Shown: positions 17,576-26,746, numbered from the stretch's first letter. The stretch: DNA of 36,251 nucleotides from Sphingobacteriaceae bacterium (GCA_023251775.1 JAHEYC010000032.1:1-36251), one strand, 5' to 3'. Numbers and translations are program-made. Notes: generated by a model not told the origin, from the sequence alone.

Positions 17576-18520
17576 TTACTTTCCCTTTAAAGCTTTTATT
17601 ATTTTTTCGGCAATAACCTTACTCATTTTGTAATTACTGTCGTGCGTCCACCCTGCGATGTGCGGCGTTAAAATAGTTTTATCACTTTGGATAAGATATT
17701 TAAATGGCTCCGGAAAATTAGTTTGATCTAGCGATTCAAAAGAAACGGTTTCGTATTCTAATACATCCAAACAAGCACCTAAAACTTTTCCGCTTTTTAT
17801 TTTTTCTACAAGGTCAGATGTATTCAAACATTTTCCGCGCGCTGTATTTATAATGTAAATTGGTTTTTTAAAATTATCAATAAATTGTGCGTTCGCCATA
17901 TAATGTGTTTCGGCATTGTAAGGAATATGCAAGCTCACAATATCTGCTTTTTCAAATATCTCTTGCATTTGAGCTTCTTTTATGTACTTATTTCCAAAAC
18001 CGCTTTTGTATTTATCATAAGCAAGTATCACGCAACCTAATCCCGTTAATTTTTGCGCGAACGAACTTCCCATAAAACCATAACCAATGATGCCGATGGT
18101 CATGTGTTTCAATTCAAATCCTCTGTTCTCTGCTCTCACCCAAATTCCTTTTCGCACTTCCTCATCTGCTTTTTTGATATTATTCAAAAACATGAGCAAC
18201 ATTCCCAAAGCATGTTCGCCAACAGCATCCATGTTCCCTTCCGGAGCGTGCACGCAAGCAATTCCTTTTTGTCTGGCATACTCCACATCAATATTTTCCA
18301 TGCCCGCTCCTACTCTTCCAATACACTTTAAATTTGGACAAGCATCAATGATTTGTTTTGTGATCTTGAATTTACTTCGCAAAACTAATGCGTCGTAGTT
18401 TGGTAAAATAGAAATTAATTCTTCTTTACTCTTATCCCAAAATTCATCGCATTCAAAACCCGCGGATTTTAAAGTTTGGTGCAAAACGGTGTGGTTGCTA
18501 TCGGCAAGTAAGACTCTCAC
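17576..18520 (-). CDS. D-2-hydroxyacid dehydrogenase, NAD-dependent (phosphoglycerate dehydrogenase-like)
   Basis: A 314-residue oxidoreductase that interconverts a D-2-hydroxyacid and its 2-oxoacid. The Rossmann motif is GYGFMG (146-151). The catalytic set is Arg228 in NTARG, Glu257 in DVLEYE and His287 in TPHIAG. The GRVGAGMENID segment (68-78) is the substrate-side motif. There is no C-terminal ACT domain, so it is the short type, and it could be SerA-like or a glyoxylate or hydroxypyruvate reductase. The start codon is GTG at 18520; an in-frame stop lies five codons upstream with no ATG between. It abuts the plus-strand lipoprotein gene tail to tail with no gap. Confidence 0.92.
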   Translation of the reverse strand: MRVLLADSNHTVLHQTLKSAGFECDEFWDKSKEELISILPNYDALVLRSKFKITKQIIDACPNLKCIGRVGAGMENIDVEYARQKGIACVHAPEGNMDAVGEHALGMLLMFLNNIKKADEEVRKGIWVRAENRGFELKHMTIGIIGYGFMGSSFAQKLTGLGCVILAYDKYKSGFGNKYIKEAQMQEIFEKADIVSLHIPYNAETHYMANAQFIDNFKKPIYIINTARGKCLNTSDLVEKIKSGKVLGACLDVLEYETVSFESLDQTNFPEPFKYLIQSDKTILTPHIAGWTHDSNYKMSKVIAEKIIKALKGK

Positions 18521-18647
18521 TGGTACAAAAATTTATTACCCAGCATAGATAACAAAAAAACAAATAAGCAAGCCTATTATTCGCCGGAAATATTAAGCAG
18601 CTGATACTGAACCTTATTATCTAATTAACAATTACCGAACATGTGCT

Positions 18648-18719
18648 GTGTTAAAAACTGAAGCGAGCAGTTATTAACATGACTGTACCCCGCTAAGCCT
18701 CTGATAGCGTGAAGGTACA
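18648..18719. ncRNA. Candidate structured RNA of two hairpins upstream of dnaB
   Basis: Hairpin 1 pairs GTTAAAAACTG (18650-18660) with CAGTTATTAAC (18668-18678), 10 of 11 pairs, around the loop AAGCGAG. Hairpin 2 pairs TGTACC (18684-18689) with GGTACA (18714-18719) and CGCTA (18691-18695) with TAGCG (18705-18709) across an asymmetric internal loop. The 302-base gap 18521-18822 has no ORF. The strand is undetermined. I do not recognise a known riboswitch or RNA class. A short ACGAAA/TTTCGT hairpin (18753-18770) lies between it and dnaB. Confidence 0.4.
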
Positions 18720-18822
18720 TACACTTTAATATTGTTATGCACATTTTATTAAACGAAACAAGCATTTCGTAAATTTATTAGAACACAAAATAATCGCACT
18801 TTTATCGTCCCTTAATTTTTTT

Positions 18823-20391
18823 ATGAACCAAGATCAAAATAAAACCAAGAAAAGACTTTACACTGTACAAACCGGAAGTAACCCAGAGATAGGAAAGATA
18901 CAACCTCAGGCAATAGACCTTGAAGAAGCGGTGCTCGGCGCCATGCTACTTGAGAAAGATGCACTAAGTACCGTTATTGACCTTTTAAGTCCGCTAGCTT
19001 TTTACAAAGAACAAAACGGCAAAGTGTTTGCCGCCATGGTTGCTTTATTTAATCGTTCGGAACCTGTAGATATTTTAACCGTTACACAAGAATTAAAACG
19101 CACCGGCGAATTAGAATTTGTTGGTGGTGCGTATTATGTGTCTTCACTTACCAATCGCATTGCGTCTTCGGCAAATATCGAATTTCACGCCCGTATTGTT
19201 GCGCAAAAATATTTGCAGCGCGAATTGATCCGCATTAGCACCGATACAATTAAAACTGCGTACGAAGACAGTACCGATGTTTTTGAATTATTAGATGAGA
19301 CCACAAAAAATATTTTCGAGATCTTAGACAGCAACGTTCGTAAACAACACGACAAGATGAGCAGTTTAATTTCAAGAGCTATTGAAGAAATTGAAACCGC
19401 TGCAAATAAAACCGATGGTTTATTAGGTATTCCAAGTGGATTTACTTCTTTGGATCGCATCACAGGCGGCTGGCAAAAATCTGATCTTCATATTTTAGCT
19501 GCGCGTCCTGGTATGGGTAAAACGGCCTTTGTAATTACCATGGCAAAAAATGCAGCTGTTGAATTCAACAAGCCTGTTGCTATTTTCTCGTTAGAGATGA
19601 GTAGTTTGCAATTGGTAAAACGTTTGATCTCCAGCGAAACTGAAATTGCACAAGATAAAATATTAAAAGGAAATTTAGATAATCACGAATTTGTGCAATT
19701 GCATGAGCGCATCAAAAAATTATCTACTGCTCCATTATTCATTGATGATACGCCTGCGCTTTCCATTTTTGAATTACGTGCCAAAGCGCGTCGTTTAAAA
19801 GAGAATCAAGGTGTGCAATTGATCATTATTGATTATTTACAATTAATGAGTGGCGGACCCGACAGTAAAGGAAATCGCGAGCAAGAGATCAGTAATATCT
19901 CTCGTGGATTGAAAAGTTTATCAAAAGAATTAGAAATTCCTATCATAGCGCTTTCGCAATTAAGTCGTCAAGTTGAAAATCGTCCCGGTGGAAGTAAACG
20001 TCCGCAATTAAGTGACCTTCGCGAATCAGGCGCTATTGAGCAAGATGCGGATATGGTAATGTTCATTTACCGTCCGGAATATTACGGAATTGAATTTGAC
20101 GAGAACAACGAACCTACACGTAATAAAGCCGAATTGATCATTGCTAAAAATCGTCACGGTGCATTAGAAACTGTGAAACTTCGTTTCATTGGTCAGTTCG
20201 CAAAATTTGCGGATATGGATTATACAGAAGGACAGAACGCCATTTACCAAGGAAATAACGCGAAACAATTACCGCAAAATGAAGGATTCCTTGAGAACGA
20301 AGGAACAAAAACAGTTCAATCGAAAAATTGGGATAATGTTGATGATACTTCATCGGACATTAAACGAAATGATATTGACGATCCGTTTTAA
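18823..20391 (+). CDS. dnaB: Replicative DNA helicase DnaB
   Basis: The 522-residue hexameric 5'-3' helicase of the replication fork. The N-terminal domain (about 30-130) begins PQAIDLEEAVLGAMLLEKDAL. The RecA-like domain carries Walker A ARPGMGKT (227-234), Walker B IIIDYLQLM (about 335-343) and the arginine-finger region LRESGAIEQDADMVMFIYRPEYY. The C-terminal about 60 residues are acidic and Asn/Gln-rich. No intein or frameshift interrupts it. The next gene starts 1 base after the stop, so the two are probably translated together. Confidence 0.98.
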   Translation: MNQDQNKTKKRLYTVQTGSNPEIGKIQPQAIDLEEAVLGAMLLEKDALSTVIDLLSPLAFYKEQNGKVFAAMVALFNRSEPVDILTVTQELKRTGELEFVGGAYYVSSLTNRIASSANIEFHARIVAQKYLQRELIRISTDTIKTAYEDSTDVFELLDETTKNIFEILDSNVRKQHDKMSSLISRAIEEIETAANKTDGLLGIPSGFTSLDRITGGWQKSDLHILAARPGMGKTAFVITMAKNAAVEFNKPVAIFSLEMSSLQLVKRLISSETEIAQDKILKGNLDNHEFVQLHERIKKLSTAPLFIDDTPALSIFELRAKARRLKENQGVQLIIIDYLQLMSGGPDSKGNREQEISNISRGLKSLSKELEIPIIALSQLSRQVENRPGGSKRPQLSDLRESGAIEQDADMVMFIYRPEYYGIEFDENNEPTRNKAELIIAKNRHGALETVKLRFIGQFAKFADMDYTEGQNAIYQGNNAKQLPQNEGFLENEGTKTVQSKNWDNVDDTSSDIKRNDIDDPF

Positions 20392-20392
20392 T

Positions 20393-22273
20393 ATGCATTT
20401 TAAAAATTTCCTTTTAGTTTTTATTTTTATTGCCTGTAATGTTATTGCACAAAATGCCGATAGCGTTTGGGTTTACAATAATTACACCAAAAAAGAAGTT
20501 TCCATTAAAATGCGCGATGGCATTTCGCTTTTCACTACCATTTACGAACCAAAAGATCAAAAAGAGAAACATCCTATTCTTATGGTGCGATCACCTTATT
20601 CTTGCGCGCCGTACGGACCGGATGAAATGTCGCCGCGACTTTACAAAAGTTATTATATTGAGTATTTAAAAGAGGGTTATGTTTTTGTGATACAAGATGT
20701 GCGCGGACGTTGGATGAGTGAAGGAAATTACGAAGATGTTCGTCCGTTCATAAAAAATAAAAAAGCAAAAGACACCGACGAAAGCACCGACACATACGAT
20801 GCTATTGATTGGTTAGTAAAAAATGTGAAGAACAACAATGGTAATGTTGGCGTATTTGGAATTTCATATCCCGGATTTTACGCAACAGAAGCTGCGTTGA
20901 GCAACCACCCTGCCTTAAAAGCGGTAAGTCCGCAAGCCCCTGTGACCGAATGGTTCTTGGGCGATGATTTTCATCACAATGGTGCAACGGCTATTATGGA
21001 TGCCTTTAGTTTTTATTATTCATTTGGAATGCCGCGACCAAAACCAACAAAAATTGGAAGTCCGGGATACAAATTTCCTGTTCAAGATAATTATTCCTTC
21101 TATTTAAAGATGGGCGCATTTAAAAATTACGAACCTTTATTTAAAGACACGCTTCATTTTTGGAAACAGCTTGCGCAACATCCAAATTACGATCAGTTTT
21201 GGAAAGACAGAGATGCGCGAAGTGGTTGTTACAATATAAAACCTGCCATGATGGTGGTTGGAGGTTTATTTGATGCAGAAGATTGTTATGGTGCCTGGAA
21301 TTTATATAAAGCCATAAAAAAACAATCGCCGCAAACTAATAACCGATTGGTAATGGGTCCTTGGTCGCACGGAGGCTGGGGCGGCAGAGCAAATGGAACT
21401 AACCTTGGAAATATAAGATTTGGAAGCAAGAATTCTGAATATTATCAAAACACGATCGAGATCAAATTCTTTAATTATTATTTAAAGAATAAAGGAAGCG
21501 TGACTGATCTTGCCATTGCAAATATTTTCTTTTCAGGAGAAAATAAATGGTACACGTTTGAAACTTGGCCACCAAAAACGGAAAACAAACAATTGTATTT
21601 GGGAGAAAAGGGAAGTTTGTCGTTTAGTAAACCAACTCTGAACAAATCATTTTCAAAATACACCAGCGATCCAACTAAACCTGTGCCTTATGCGGATGGT
21701 ATACATTTAAGACGGACAAAAGAATACATGACCGATGATCAACGTTTTGCTTCGCGAAGAACGGATGTATTGGTATTTAAAACGGAAGTACTAACTGAAG
21801 ATGTAAAAGTTGGCGGAGTATTAAAAGCGTTTCTTAAAACAGCGATCTCAACCACCGATGCAGATTTTGTGGTAAAGTTAATTGATGTTTTTCCCGATGA
21901 TTTTAAATACGATTCGTTATACTGTTGTGGAGAAAAAGGATTTGATGAAGAAATGGGTGGTTATCAAATGTTGGTGCGTGGCGAGATCATGCGTGGGCGT
22001 TACCGCAAGAGTTTTGAGAATCCCGAAGCATTTACGCCCATGAAAGTGGAAGATGTGAATTTTGAATTACCTGATATTGCTCATACTTTTCAAAAGGGAC
22101 ATCGTATCATGGTGCAAATTCAAAGCAGCTGGTTTCCGCTGTTCGACCGTAATCCTCAGGAGTTTGTAAATATTTATACCTGTAATGACTCGGATTTTAG
22201 ATCATCCGACATTTGGATCTATCACGATAATGTAAATTCCTCTTACATAGAATTGCCCATCTTAAGTAAATAA
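20393..22273 (+). CDS. Secreted CocE/NonD-family (X-Pro dipeptidyl-peptidase-like) hydrolase
   Basis: A 626-residue exported serine hydrolase. The start is the ATG at 20393, one base after the dnaB stop, because it begins the signal peptide (MHFKNFLLVFIFIACNVIAQ). The alpha/beta-hydrolase domain has the nucleophile elbow GISYPG with Ser158, an oxyanion-region RSPYS (66-70), an acid residue in GGLFDAEDCYG and the catalytic His in GPWSHGGWG. The C-terminal beta-sandwich domain (about 430-626) contains VLVFKTEVL and HRIMVQIQSSWFPLFDRNP. This is the layout of alpha-amino-acid ester hydrolases, cocaine esterase and glutaryl-7-ACA acylase. The likely substrate is an N-terminal amino-acid ester or amide. 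Confidence 0.93.
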   Translation: MHFKNFLLVFIFIACNVIAQNADSVWVYNNYTKKEVSIKMRDGISLFTTIYEPKDQKEKHPILMVRSPYSCAPYGPDEMSPRLYKSYYIEYLKEGYVFVIQDVRGRWMSEGNYEDVRPFIKNKKAKDTDESTDTYDAIDWLVKNVKNNNGNVGVFGISYPGFYATEAALSNHPALKAVSPQAPVTEWFLGDDFHHNGATAIMDAFSFYYSFGMPRPKPTKIGSPGYKFPVQDNYSFYLKMGAFKNYEPLFKDTLHFWKQLAQHPNYDQFWKDRDARSGCYNIKPAMMVVGGLFDAEDCYGAWNLYKAIKKQSPQTNNRLVMGPWSHGGWGGRANGTNLGNIRFGSKNSEYYQNTIEIKFFNYYLKNKGSVTDLAIANIFFSGENKWYTFETWPPKTENKQLYLGEKGSLSFSKPTLNKSFSKYTSDPTKPVPYADGIHLRRTKEYMTDDQRFASRRTDVLVFKTEVLTEDVKVGGVLKAFLKTAISTTDADFVVKLIDVFPDDFKYDSLYCCGEKGFDEEMGGYQMLVRGEIMRGRYRKSFENPEAFTPMKVEDVNFELPDIAHTFQKGHRIMVQIQSSWFPLFDRNPQEFVNIYTCNDSDFRSSDIWIYHDNVNSSYIELPILSK

Positions 22274-22290
22274 ATGTGTAACTTTACGGC

Positions 22291-22407
22291 ATGATCCAAT
22301 ATATCATTGCAGGAATTCTATTAGTTGGGGCCATTTTTTTCCTAGCTAAAAAATTCGTTCGTTCAAAACCCGAATCGAATTGCGGCGATGATTGTTCTTG
22401 TCATTAA
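22291..22407 (+). CDS. Cys-rich single-pass membrane microprotein (FeoB-associated-like)
   Basis: A 38-residue ORF. Residues 1-19 (MIQYIIAGILLVGAIFFLA) form one membrane helix, followed by a basic stretch (KKFVRSKPESN) and a C-terminal metal-ligand-like CGDDCSCH. This is the pattern of the FeoB-associated Cys-rich membrane proteins, though no feo gene is nearby. A TAACTTTA sequence near the -7 consensus lies just before the ATG. It sits between the hydrolase and nnr and ends 4 bases before the nnr ATG, consistent with co-expression. It could be involved in metal handling. Its small size limits certainty. Confidence 0.7.
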   Translation: MIQYIIAGILLVGAIFFLAKKFVRSKPESNCGDDCSCH

Positions 22408-22411
22408 TGTC

Positions 22412-23926
22412 ATGCAAATACTTACTAAAGAAGAACTAAAGTTTGCGGATGACTACACCATCCAACACGAACCAATTTCATCGCTACAATTAATGGAACG
22501 CGCAGCACGAGCTTGCGTGATGAATATCATTAATAAAGTAGATGACAGTACTCCCATTTTTGTTTTTTGCGGAAAAGGAAATAATGGCGGCGATGGATTT
22601 GCTATTGCGCGAATGCTTTTGGAACGTTCGTATAATTGCACAGCAGTGCTTGTAGATCATTCAAAGGAATTCTCTGAAGATTGTAAAGTAAATTACGATC
22701 GTTTAAAAGAATTAAGATCGGATGCCATAGTTGAAATTACTTCCGAAAAAGATCTTGAAACACTCAAATTCACTTCGGACGCAACGATAATTGATGCTTT
22801 GCTTGGCACGGGGCTCAACAAACCATTAACAGGACTTTTAAAAAGTGTTGTTGAATTCATCAATAAGAATTTTTTAAAGATCATCAGTATTGATTGTCCA
22901 ACCGGACTTTTTATTGATTCATCTAATTCATCGGATGACGCAATTATACTTTCAAGTGTAACACTCACCTTTCAATATCCCAAACTTGCATTTTTAATGC
23001 CGCAAAATAAATGGTTTGTTCCTCAATTTGAGATATTAAATATTGGTTTACATCCGCATTTGCAACATCTCATCAAAGCAAAACAATTTTATATTGGTAA
23101 GAACGAGATAAAACAACTCGTCACTAAACGTCCCAAATTTACAGACAAAGGAAATTTTGGTCATGCTTTACTTATGGCAGGAAGCGAGACCATGCGTGGG
23201 GCAGTTAGTATAAGTGCGATGGCATGTTTAAGAAGCGGTGCAGGATTACTTACAGTGCATTCTGTGACGAAAGCGATCGATGCCCTCATGACTAATTTAC
23301 CCGAAGCCATGTGCAGTATTGATCCTGATCCATCTATCATTTCAGAATTACCCGATCTTAAAAAATATAATGTGATAGCTATTGGTCCCGGAATTGGAAC
23401 AGAAAAAGCAACTGCCGATGTATTGAAGAAATTATTGAATTACACCGGCTCTTCATTAGTAATAGATGCTGATGCTTTGAATATTTTATCGGAGAACAAG
23501 ACCTGGCTAAGTTTTTTACCTCCTGAAACCGTTTTAACGCCACACCCTAAGGAGTTTGATAGATTAACTGAACAACACGATACCGATCTTGAACGATACG
23601 CTACAGCCAAGCATTTCGCTTTAAAGCATAAAGTAATTGTAGTATTAAAAGGAACCTATACATGTATTTGCATGCCTGATGGCTCTAGTTATTTTAATAG
23701 TTCGGGTAACTCAGGACTTGCAAAAGGCGGAAGCGGAGATGCTTTAACGGGTATCATTACAGGATTGATAGCAAGAGGTTATACGGCTCCTAAAGCTGCT
23801 TTAATTGGAGTTTACTTACATGGTTATGCAGCTGATCTTGCTGTGAAAAAAATAAGCAAAGAAAGTTTATTGGCAACAGATGTGATCGATAAACTTGGGA
23901 AAGCATTCTTGAAATTGGAAGACTAG
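22412..23926 (+). CDS. nnr: Bifunctional NAD(P)HX epimerase / ADP-dependent NAD(P)HX dehydratase
   Basis: Repairs hydrated NADH and NADPH: the N-terminal domain epimerises S/R forms and the C-terminal domain dehydrates them using ADP. The 504 residues start at the ATG at 22412 (MQILTKEELKFADDYTI), the normal family N-terminus; an upstream in-frame ATG at 22388 would overlap the microprotein gene. The YjeF_N motif FCGKGNNGGDGFA spans 52-64. The C-terminal ribokinase-like domain shows GNFGHALLMAGS, GPGIGTEKA, DADALNIL, LTPHPKEFDRL and the anion-hole and catalytic segment AKGGSGDALTGI. Both halves look intact. Confidence 0.96.
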   Translation: MQILTKEELKFADDYTIQHEPISSLQLMERAARACVMNIINKVDDSTPIFVFCGKGNNGGDGFAIARMLLERSYNCTAVLVDHSKEFSEDCKVNYDRLKELRSDAIVEITSEKDLETLKFTSDATIIDALLGTGLNKPLTGLLKSVVEFINKNFLKIISIDCPTGLFIDSSNSSDDAIILSSVTLTFQYPKLAFLMPQNKWFVPQFEILNIGLHPHLQHLIKAKQFYIGKNEIKQLVTKRPKFTDKGNFGHALLMAGSETMRGAVSISAMACLRSGAGLLTVHSVTKAIDALMTNLPEAMCSIDPDPSIISELPDLKKYNVIAIGPGIGTEKATADVLKKLLNYTGSSLVIDADALNILSENKTWLSFLPPETVLTPHPKEFDRLTEQHDTDLERYATAKHFALKHKVIVVLKGTYTCICMPDGSSYFNSSGNSGLAKGGSGDALTGIITGLIARGYTAPKAALIGVYLHGYAADLAVKKISKESLLATDVIDKLGKAFLKLED

Positions 23927-23942
23927 CGAAACTTTTATGTAT

Positions 23943-23980
23943 AAAAAAAGCCCTCACAATATGTTGCGAGGGCTTTTTAA
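23943..23980. terminator. Bidirectional terminator between nnr and the lipoprotein gene
   Basis: AAAAAGCCCTC (23945-23955) pairs with GAGGGCTTTTT (23968-23978), with T-runs on both strands. It serves two convergent genes. Confidence 0.88.
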
Positions 23981-23995
23981 TTTCTTAAAGATGAA

Positions 23996-25039
23996 TTATT
24001 TCACAAAGTCAACGTTATAGCTAATGCCATTGATATAAACTATACCACTGTTATCACAATACGCTACCACATCTTGCTGATCAGCAAAATAAAGCGTTCG
24101 CACAGCTTTTGTGCCTGTTTTGAATGTTACTTTTCCTTTGTTTATAGGATGTTGCTCAGGGCTGATATAATAATCAGGTGAACAACCAAAATCTCTATAC
24201 AATGGATTTGTGTTCTCAATATTGAATTCATAAGCTACACCTCCTGTAGTTATACCAGTTGATTTACCGGTATACTTCACAATACCATTCTTACCACTTG
24301 GGTTGATAGAATTGTTAGAAGTAAGCAATGTAGTAGTTTGAATACCTGGTTGACCGGTGATCCAATTTAGAGGTAAGGTAGTTGAAGGATGAATTGTATT
24401 ACTTGTTGAGTTAGTTAAAGTTTTAGCATAAGATCCAACCCAAGTAATATCAATATTATGATTTGTTCCATTAGTGGTTGTATCAGCAAGTTTTAAAGTT
24501 CCTGAAATACTCCACGACAATGGCGTGATCGAACGTGTATAACCTGCTTGTGTTGTGTTCTTAACAACAATACTACTGTAATTGTCTACAAAGAATTTAC
24601 CTACAGAGAAGTTATTGAAAGTTACTTGTGACATGTGGTTCGGGTTACGAATATAAACCTGACCGGCACCGGTAGCAGTTCCTGTTGAACAAGCAGTATA
24701 ACTAATAGTTACAGTTCCATTTCTTACAACACCATCAGCACCTCTTGCATTGTTGAATACAAGCGTGTTCACTTTATTGGTAGTATCTCTGATAACGGTA
24801 CAAGTGTTGCTATTTGTAGCATTGAAGGTAGAATAAAAGAACATGTAAGATCTTTCACTCGCAAGAGCAACCATCATGTCAATATCAGTTACGATCATGG
24901 TAGCCGCTGATGCTTCTACTGAACTTTGAAAGTCTGTGTCGGCTTCCGGTGCTTCGTTAGGTGTTTTTTTACACGAGGTCAACGCCAGAGCTATTAGAGC
25001 TACTGCTGAAAATTTTGTAGCAAATTTTTTCATTTTCAT
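23996..25039 (-). CDS. Lipoprotein of unknown function
   Basis: A 347-residue exported lipoprotein. The signal ends in LTSCKK with acylated Cys23. The mature part is Thr/Asn-rich and predicted beta-strand. Visible segments include MIVTDIDMMVALAS (about 48-61), several VxxxxGxVTISYTAC-like strands and a C-terminal TVYFADQQDVVAYCDNSG-like region. I do not assign a family. An internal ATG two codons later is an equally good start. It is divergent from ispE and shares a terminator with nnr. Confidence 0.78.
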   Translation of the reverse strand: MKMKKFATKFSAVALIALALTSCKKTPNEAPEADTDFQSSVEASAATMIVTDIDMMVALASERSYMFFYSTFNATNSNTCTVIRDTTNKVNTLVFNNARGADGVVRNGTVTISYTACSTGTATGAGQVYIRNPNHMSQVTFNNFSVGKFFVDNYSSIVVKNTTQAGYTRSITPLSWSISGTLKLADTTTNGTNHNIDITWVGSYAKTLTNSTSNTIHPSTTLPLNWITGQPGIQTTTLLTSNNSINPSGKNGIVKYTGKSTGITTGGVAYEFNIENTNPLYRDFGCSPDYYISPEQHPINKGKVTFKTGTKAVRTLYFADQQDVVAYCDNSGIVYINGISYNVDFVK

Positions 25040-25105
25040 AGATCTTTTAATTTAATTTGATGCAATTTAGAAAAAATTTCGGATTCTACAAAAAAACGTT
25101 AATAT

Positions 25106-25933
25106 ATGCTGGTGTTAAGTGGGTGTAAGATAAACCTGGGACTCAACGTTTTAGAGCGACGAAACGACGGTTTTCACAATATCGAAACGGTGTTTTATCC
25201 CCTCAATTGGAGCGATGTTTTGGAAGTTTTAGAAAGTACTGATAATCAATCGATTAAAATGAGTTTTTCTGGTCACCCCTTTATTGGCTCCGAAAGCGAT
25301 AATATTATTGTTAAAGCCTTCGATCTTATAAAGAAAAGCTATTCAGTTCCAAACATCAAAGTTCATTTACACAAAAATGTTCCCATGGGTGCCGGACTTG
25401 GCGGTGGAAGTTCGAACGCATCATGTTTCATTAATTTATTAGACGCAAAGTTTGATCTTAAAATACCTTTGAATAAAAAATTAGAATTCGCAAAACAATT
25501 AGGAAGCGATTGCGCTTTTTTTATTGAGAATAAAACTGTTTTTGCAAAAGAAAAAGGTGATGTGTTCGAATCTGTGAAAATTGATCTGAGCAACTATTAT
25601 ATTCTTGTTGTTTATCCAAATGTTCACAGCAATACAAAAATGGCGTACCAAGGTGTTATTCCAAAAAGACCAACTACTTCTATCAAGAACATTATTGAAA
25701 CAAAATCCATAGAGGAATGGCGAACACTTTTGGTAAATGATTTTGAGAATTCTGTTTTTAAAAATTTGCCTCAAATAAAAGATCTGAAACAAATATTGTA
25801 TGATGTGGGTGCAATTTATGCAAGCATGAGCGGAAGTGGAAGCGCTGTATTTGGGATCTTTAAAACAAAACCGAATTTTGATGCAGGGAATTTTCCTTGT
25901 TATTTACAAGAACCTCATCACTCAAAAGAATAA
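25106..25933 (+). CDS. ispE: 4-diphosphocytidyl-2-C-methyl-D-erythritol kinase
   Basis: Phosphorylates the 2-hydroxyl of CDP-methylerythritol with ATP, the fourth step of the MEP isoprenoid pathway. The 275-residue length is normal. The GHMP-kinase features are CKINLGLNVLERRNDGFHNI (7-26), the ATP loop VPMGAGLGGGSSNAS (92-106) and the C-terminal MSGSGSAVFGIF. Lys8 and the Asp in LGSDCAFFI are the expected catalytic residues. It overlaps the 3' end of the convergent DUF4846 gene by 16 bases. Confidence 0.96.
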   Translation: MLVLSGCKINLGLNVLERRNDGFHNIETVFYPLNWSDVLEVLESTDNQSIKMSFSGHPFIGSESDNIIVKAFDLIKKSYSVPNIKVHLHKNVPMGAGLGGGSSNASCFINLLDAKFDLKIPLNKKLEFAKQLGSDCAFFIENKTVFAKEKGDVFESVKIDLSNYYILVVYPNVHSNTKMAYQGVIPKRPTTSIKNIIETKSIEEWRTLLVNDFENSVFKNLPQIKDLKQILYDVGAIYASMSGSGSAVFGIFKTKPNFDAGNFPCYLQEPHHSKE

Positions 25934-26736
25934 AGCGAGCCTGCCGGAAAATCCCACTCAGGAGTTTTTAATATCTCGCCATTTTTTAAATTGTACCATG
26001 GCGATGATTTTCCCTCATTCGGATTTTTAAGCACGTGAATATTTTGAGCAGGCATATAACTTTGCGCAATACAAAAAACACGTTCATTCCCCTTTATATT
26101 CATGGCAACATCCATTACAATTACAGCATGTCCGGGCGAACCACCGGTAATAAAAACATCTCCCGCTTGAATGTCGCCGATCGATCTTTTCTTTAACTCC
26201 TTAGATAAAGACAAAGTTCCCGCATAAGAAAAAACAATTTCCAAGTATGCTTTAAAAACTTCCTTACTGTCGGATGGCTTTGTGGCAAGATACCACGTAG
26301 TTTTATTTCCTTTTATTTTAATGCGATATCCCTTTGCCCATTTACTGAATTCGGCTTTAAATCCATTAGTGAAATTAAAATGCAATTTCTCGTATTGTTT
26401 AGTGCTGTATAAATATTCTGCTCGCAAACGCATTACGGCATCAGCACATTGTTGAAGGTCTTTTGTTCCAATATCAATATCCAAAACTGCTTCATGTACA
26501 TCTTGCCTATTCTTTTCATTTCCATTATACAAATAAACTTTTGTCCCTGCTTTTTTTAATGGGAAGGTACTTAAGAAGGTTGAAAAAGAATAACCGTTCT
26601 CGGGTAATCGTATGAAACCATCGGGTGTATTAAAACGCGAAGAAACGGTTGTGCCTGTATTAATTGACAAAGGACTCGTTTGCGAATTGCAAGAAAGAAA
26701 AAACAGGAACGATAAAATGAAAATTGAAAAGCGCAT
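25918..26736 (-). CDS. DUF4846 lipoprotein
   Basis: A 272-residue lipoprotein with lipobox FLSC (Cys16). I identify it as the DUF4846 family from the segments RFNTPDGFIRLPENGYSFST (about 34-53), FLSTFPLKKAGTKVYLYNG (about 54-72), DIDIGTKDLQQCADAVMRLR (about 86-105), GDVFITGGSPGHAVIVMDVA (about 191-210) and a terminal W.F..GSLY. The GSPGHAVIVMD stretch, with Cys and His spaced as in papain-like peptidases, hints at an enzyme, but no function is established. It is convergent with ispE and overlaps it by 16 bases. Confidence 0.82.
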   Translation of the reverse strand: MRFSIFILSFLFFLSCNSQTSPLSINTGTTVSSRFNTPDGFIRLPENGYSFSTFLSTFPLKKAGTKVYLYNGNEKNRQDVHEAVLDIDIGTKDLQQCADAVMRLRAEYLYSTKQYEKLHFNFTNGFKAEFSKWAKGYRIKIKGNKTTWYLATKPSDSKEVFKAYLEIVFSYAGTLSLSKELKKRSIGDIQAGDVFITGGSPGHAVIVMDVAMNIKGNERVFCIAQSYMPAQNIHVLKNPNEGKSSPWYNLKNGEILKTPEWDFPAGSLYSFE

Positions 26737-26746
26737 TTTAAACTAT

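Noticed and set aside
20189-20392. Upstream extension of the CocE/NonD hydrolase into dnaB
   Set aside because: The signal peptide begins at 20393; the extension is dnaB sequence in another frame.
22388-22411. Earlier nnr start at 22388
   Set aside because: It lies within the microprotein gene and adds residues not found in the family, whereas 22412 gives the normal N-terminus.
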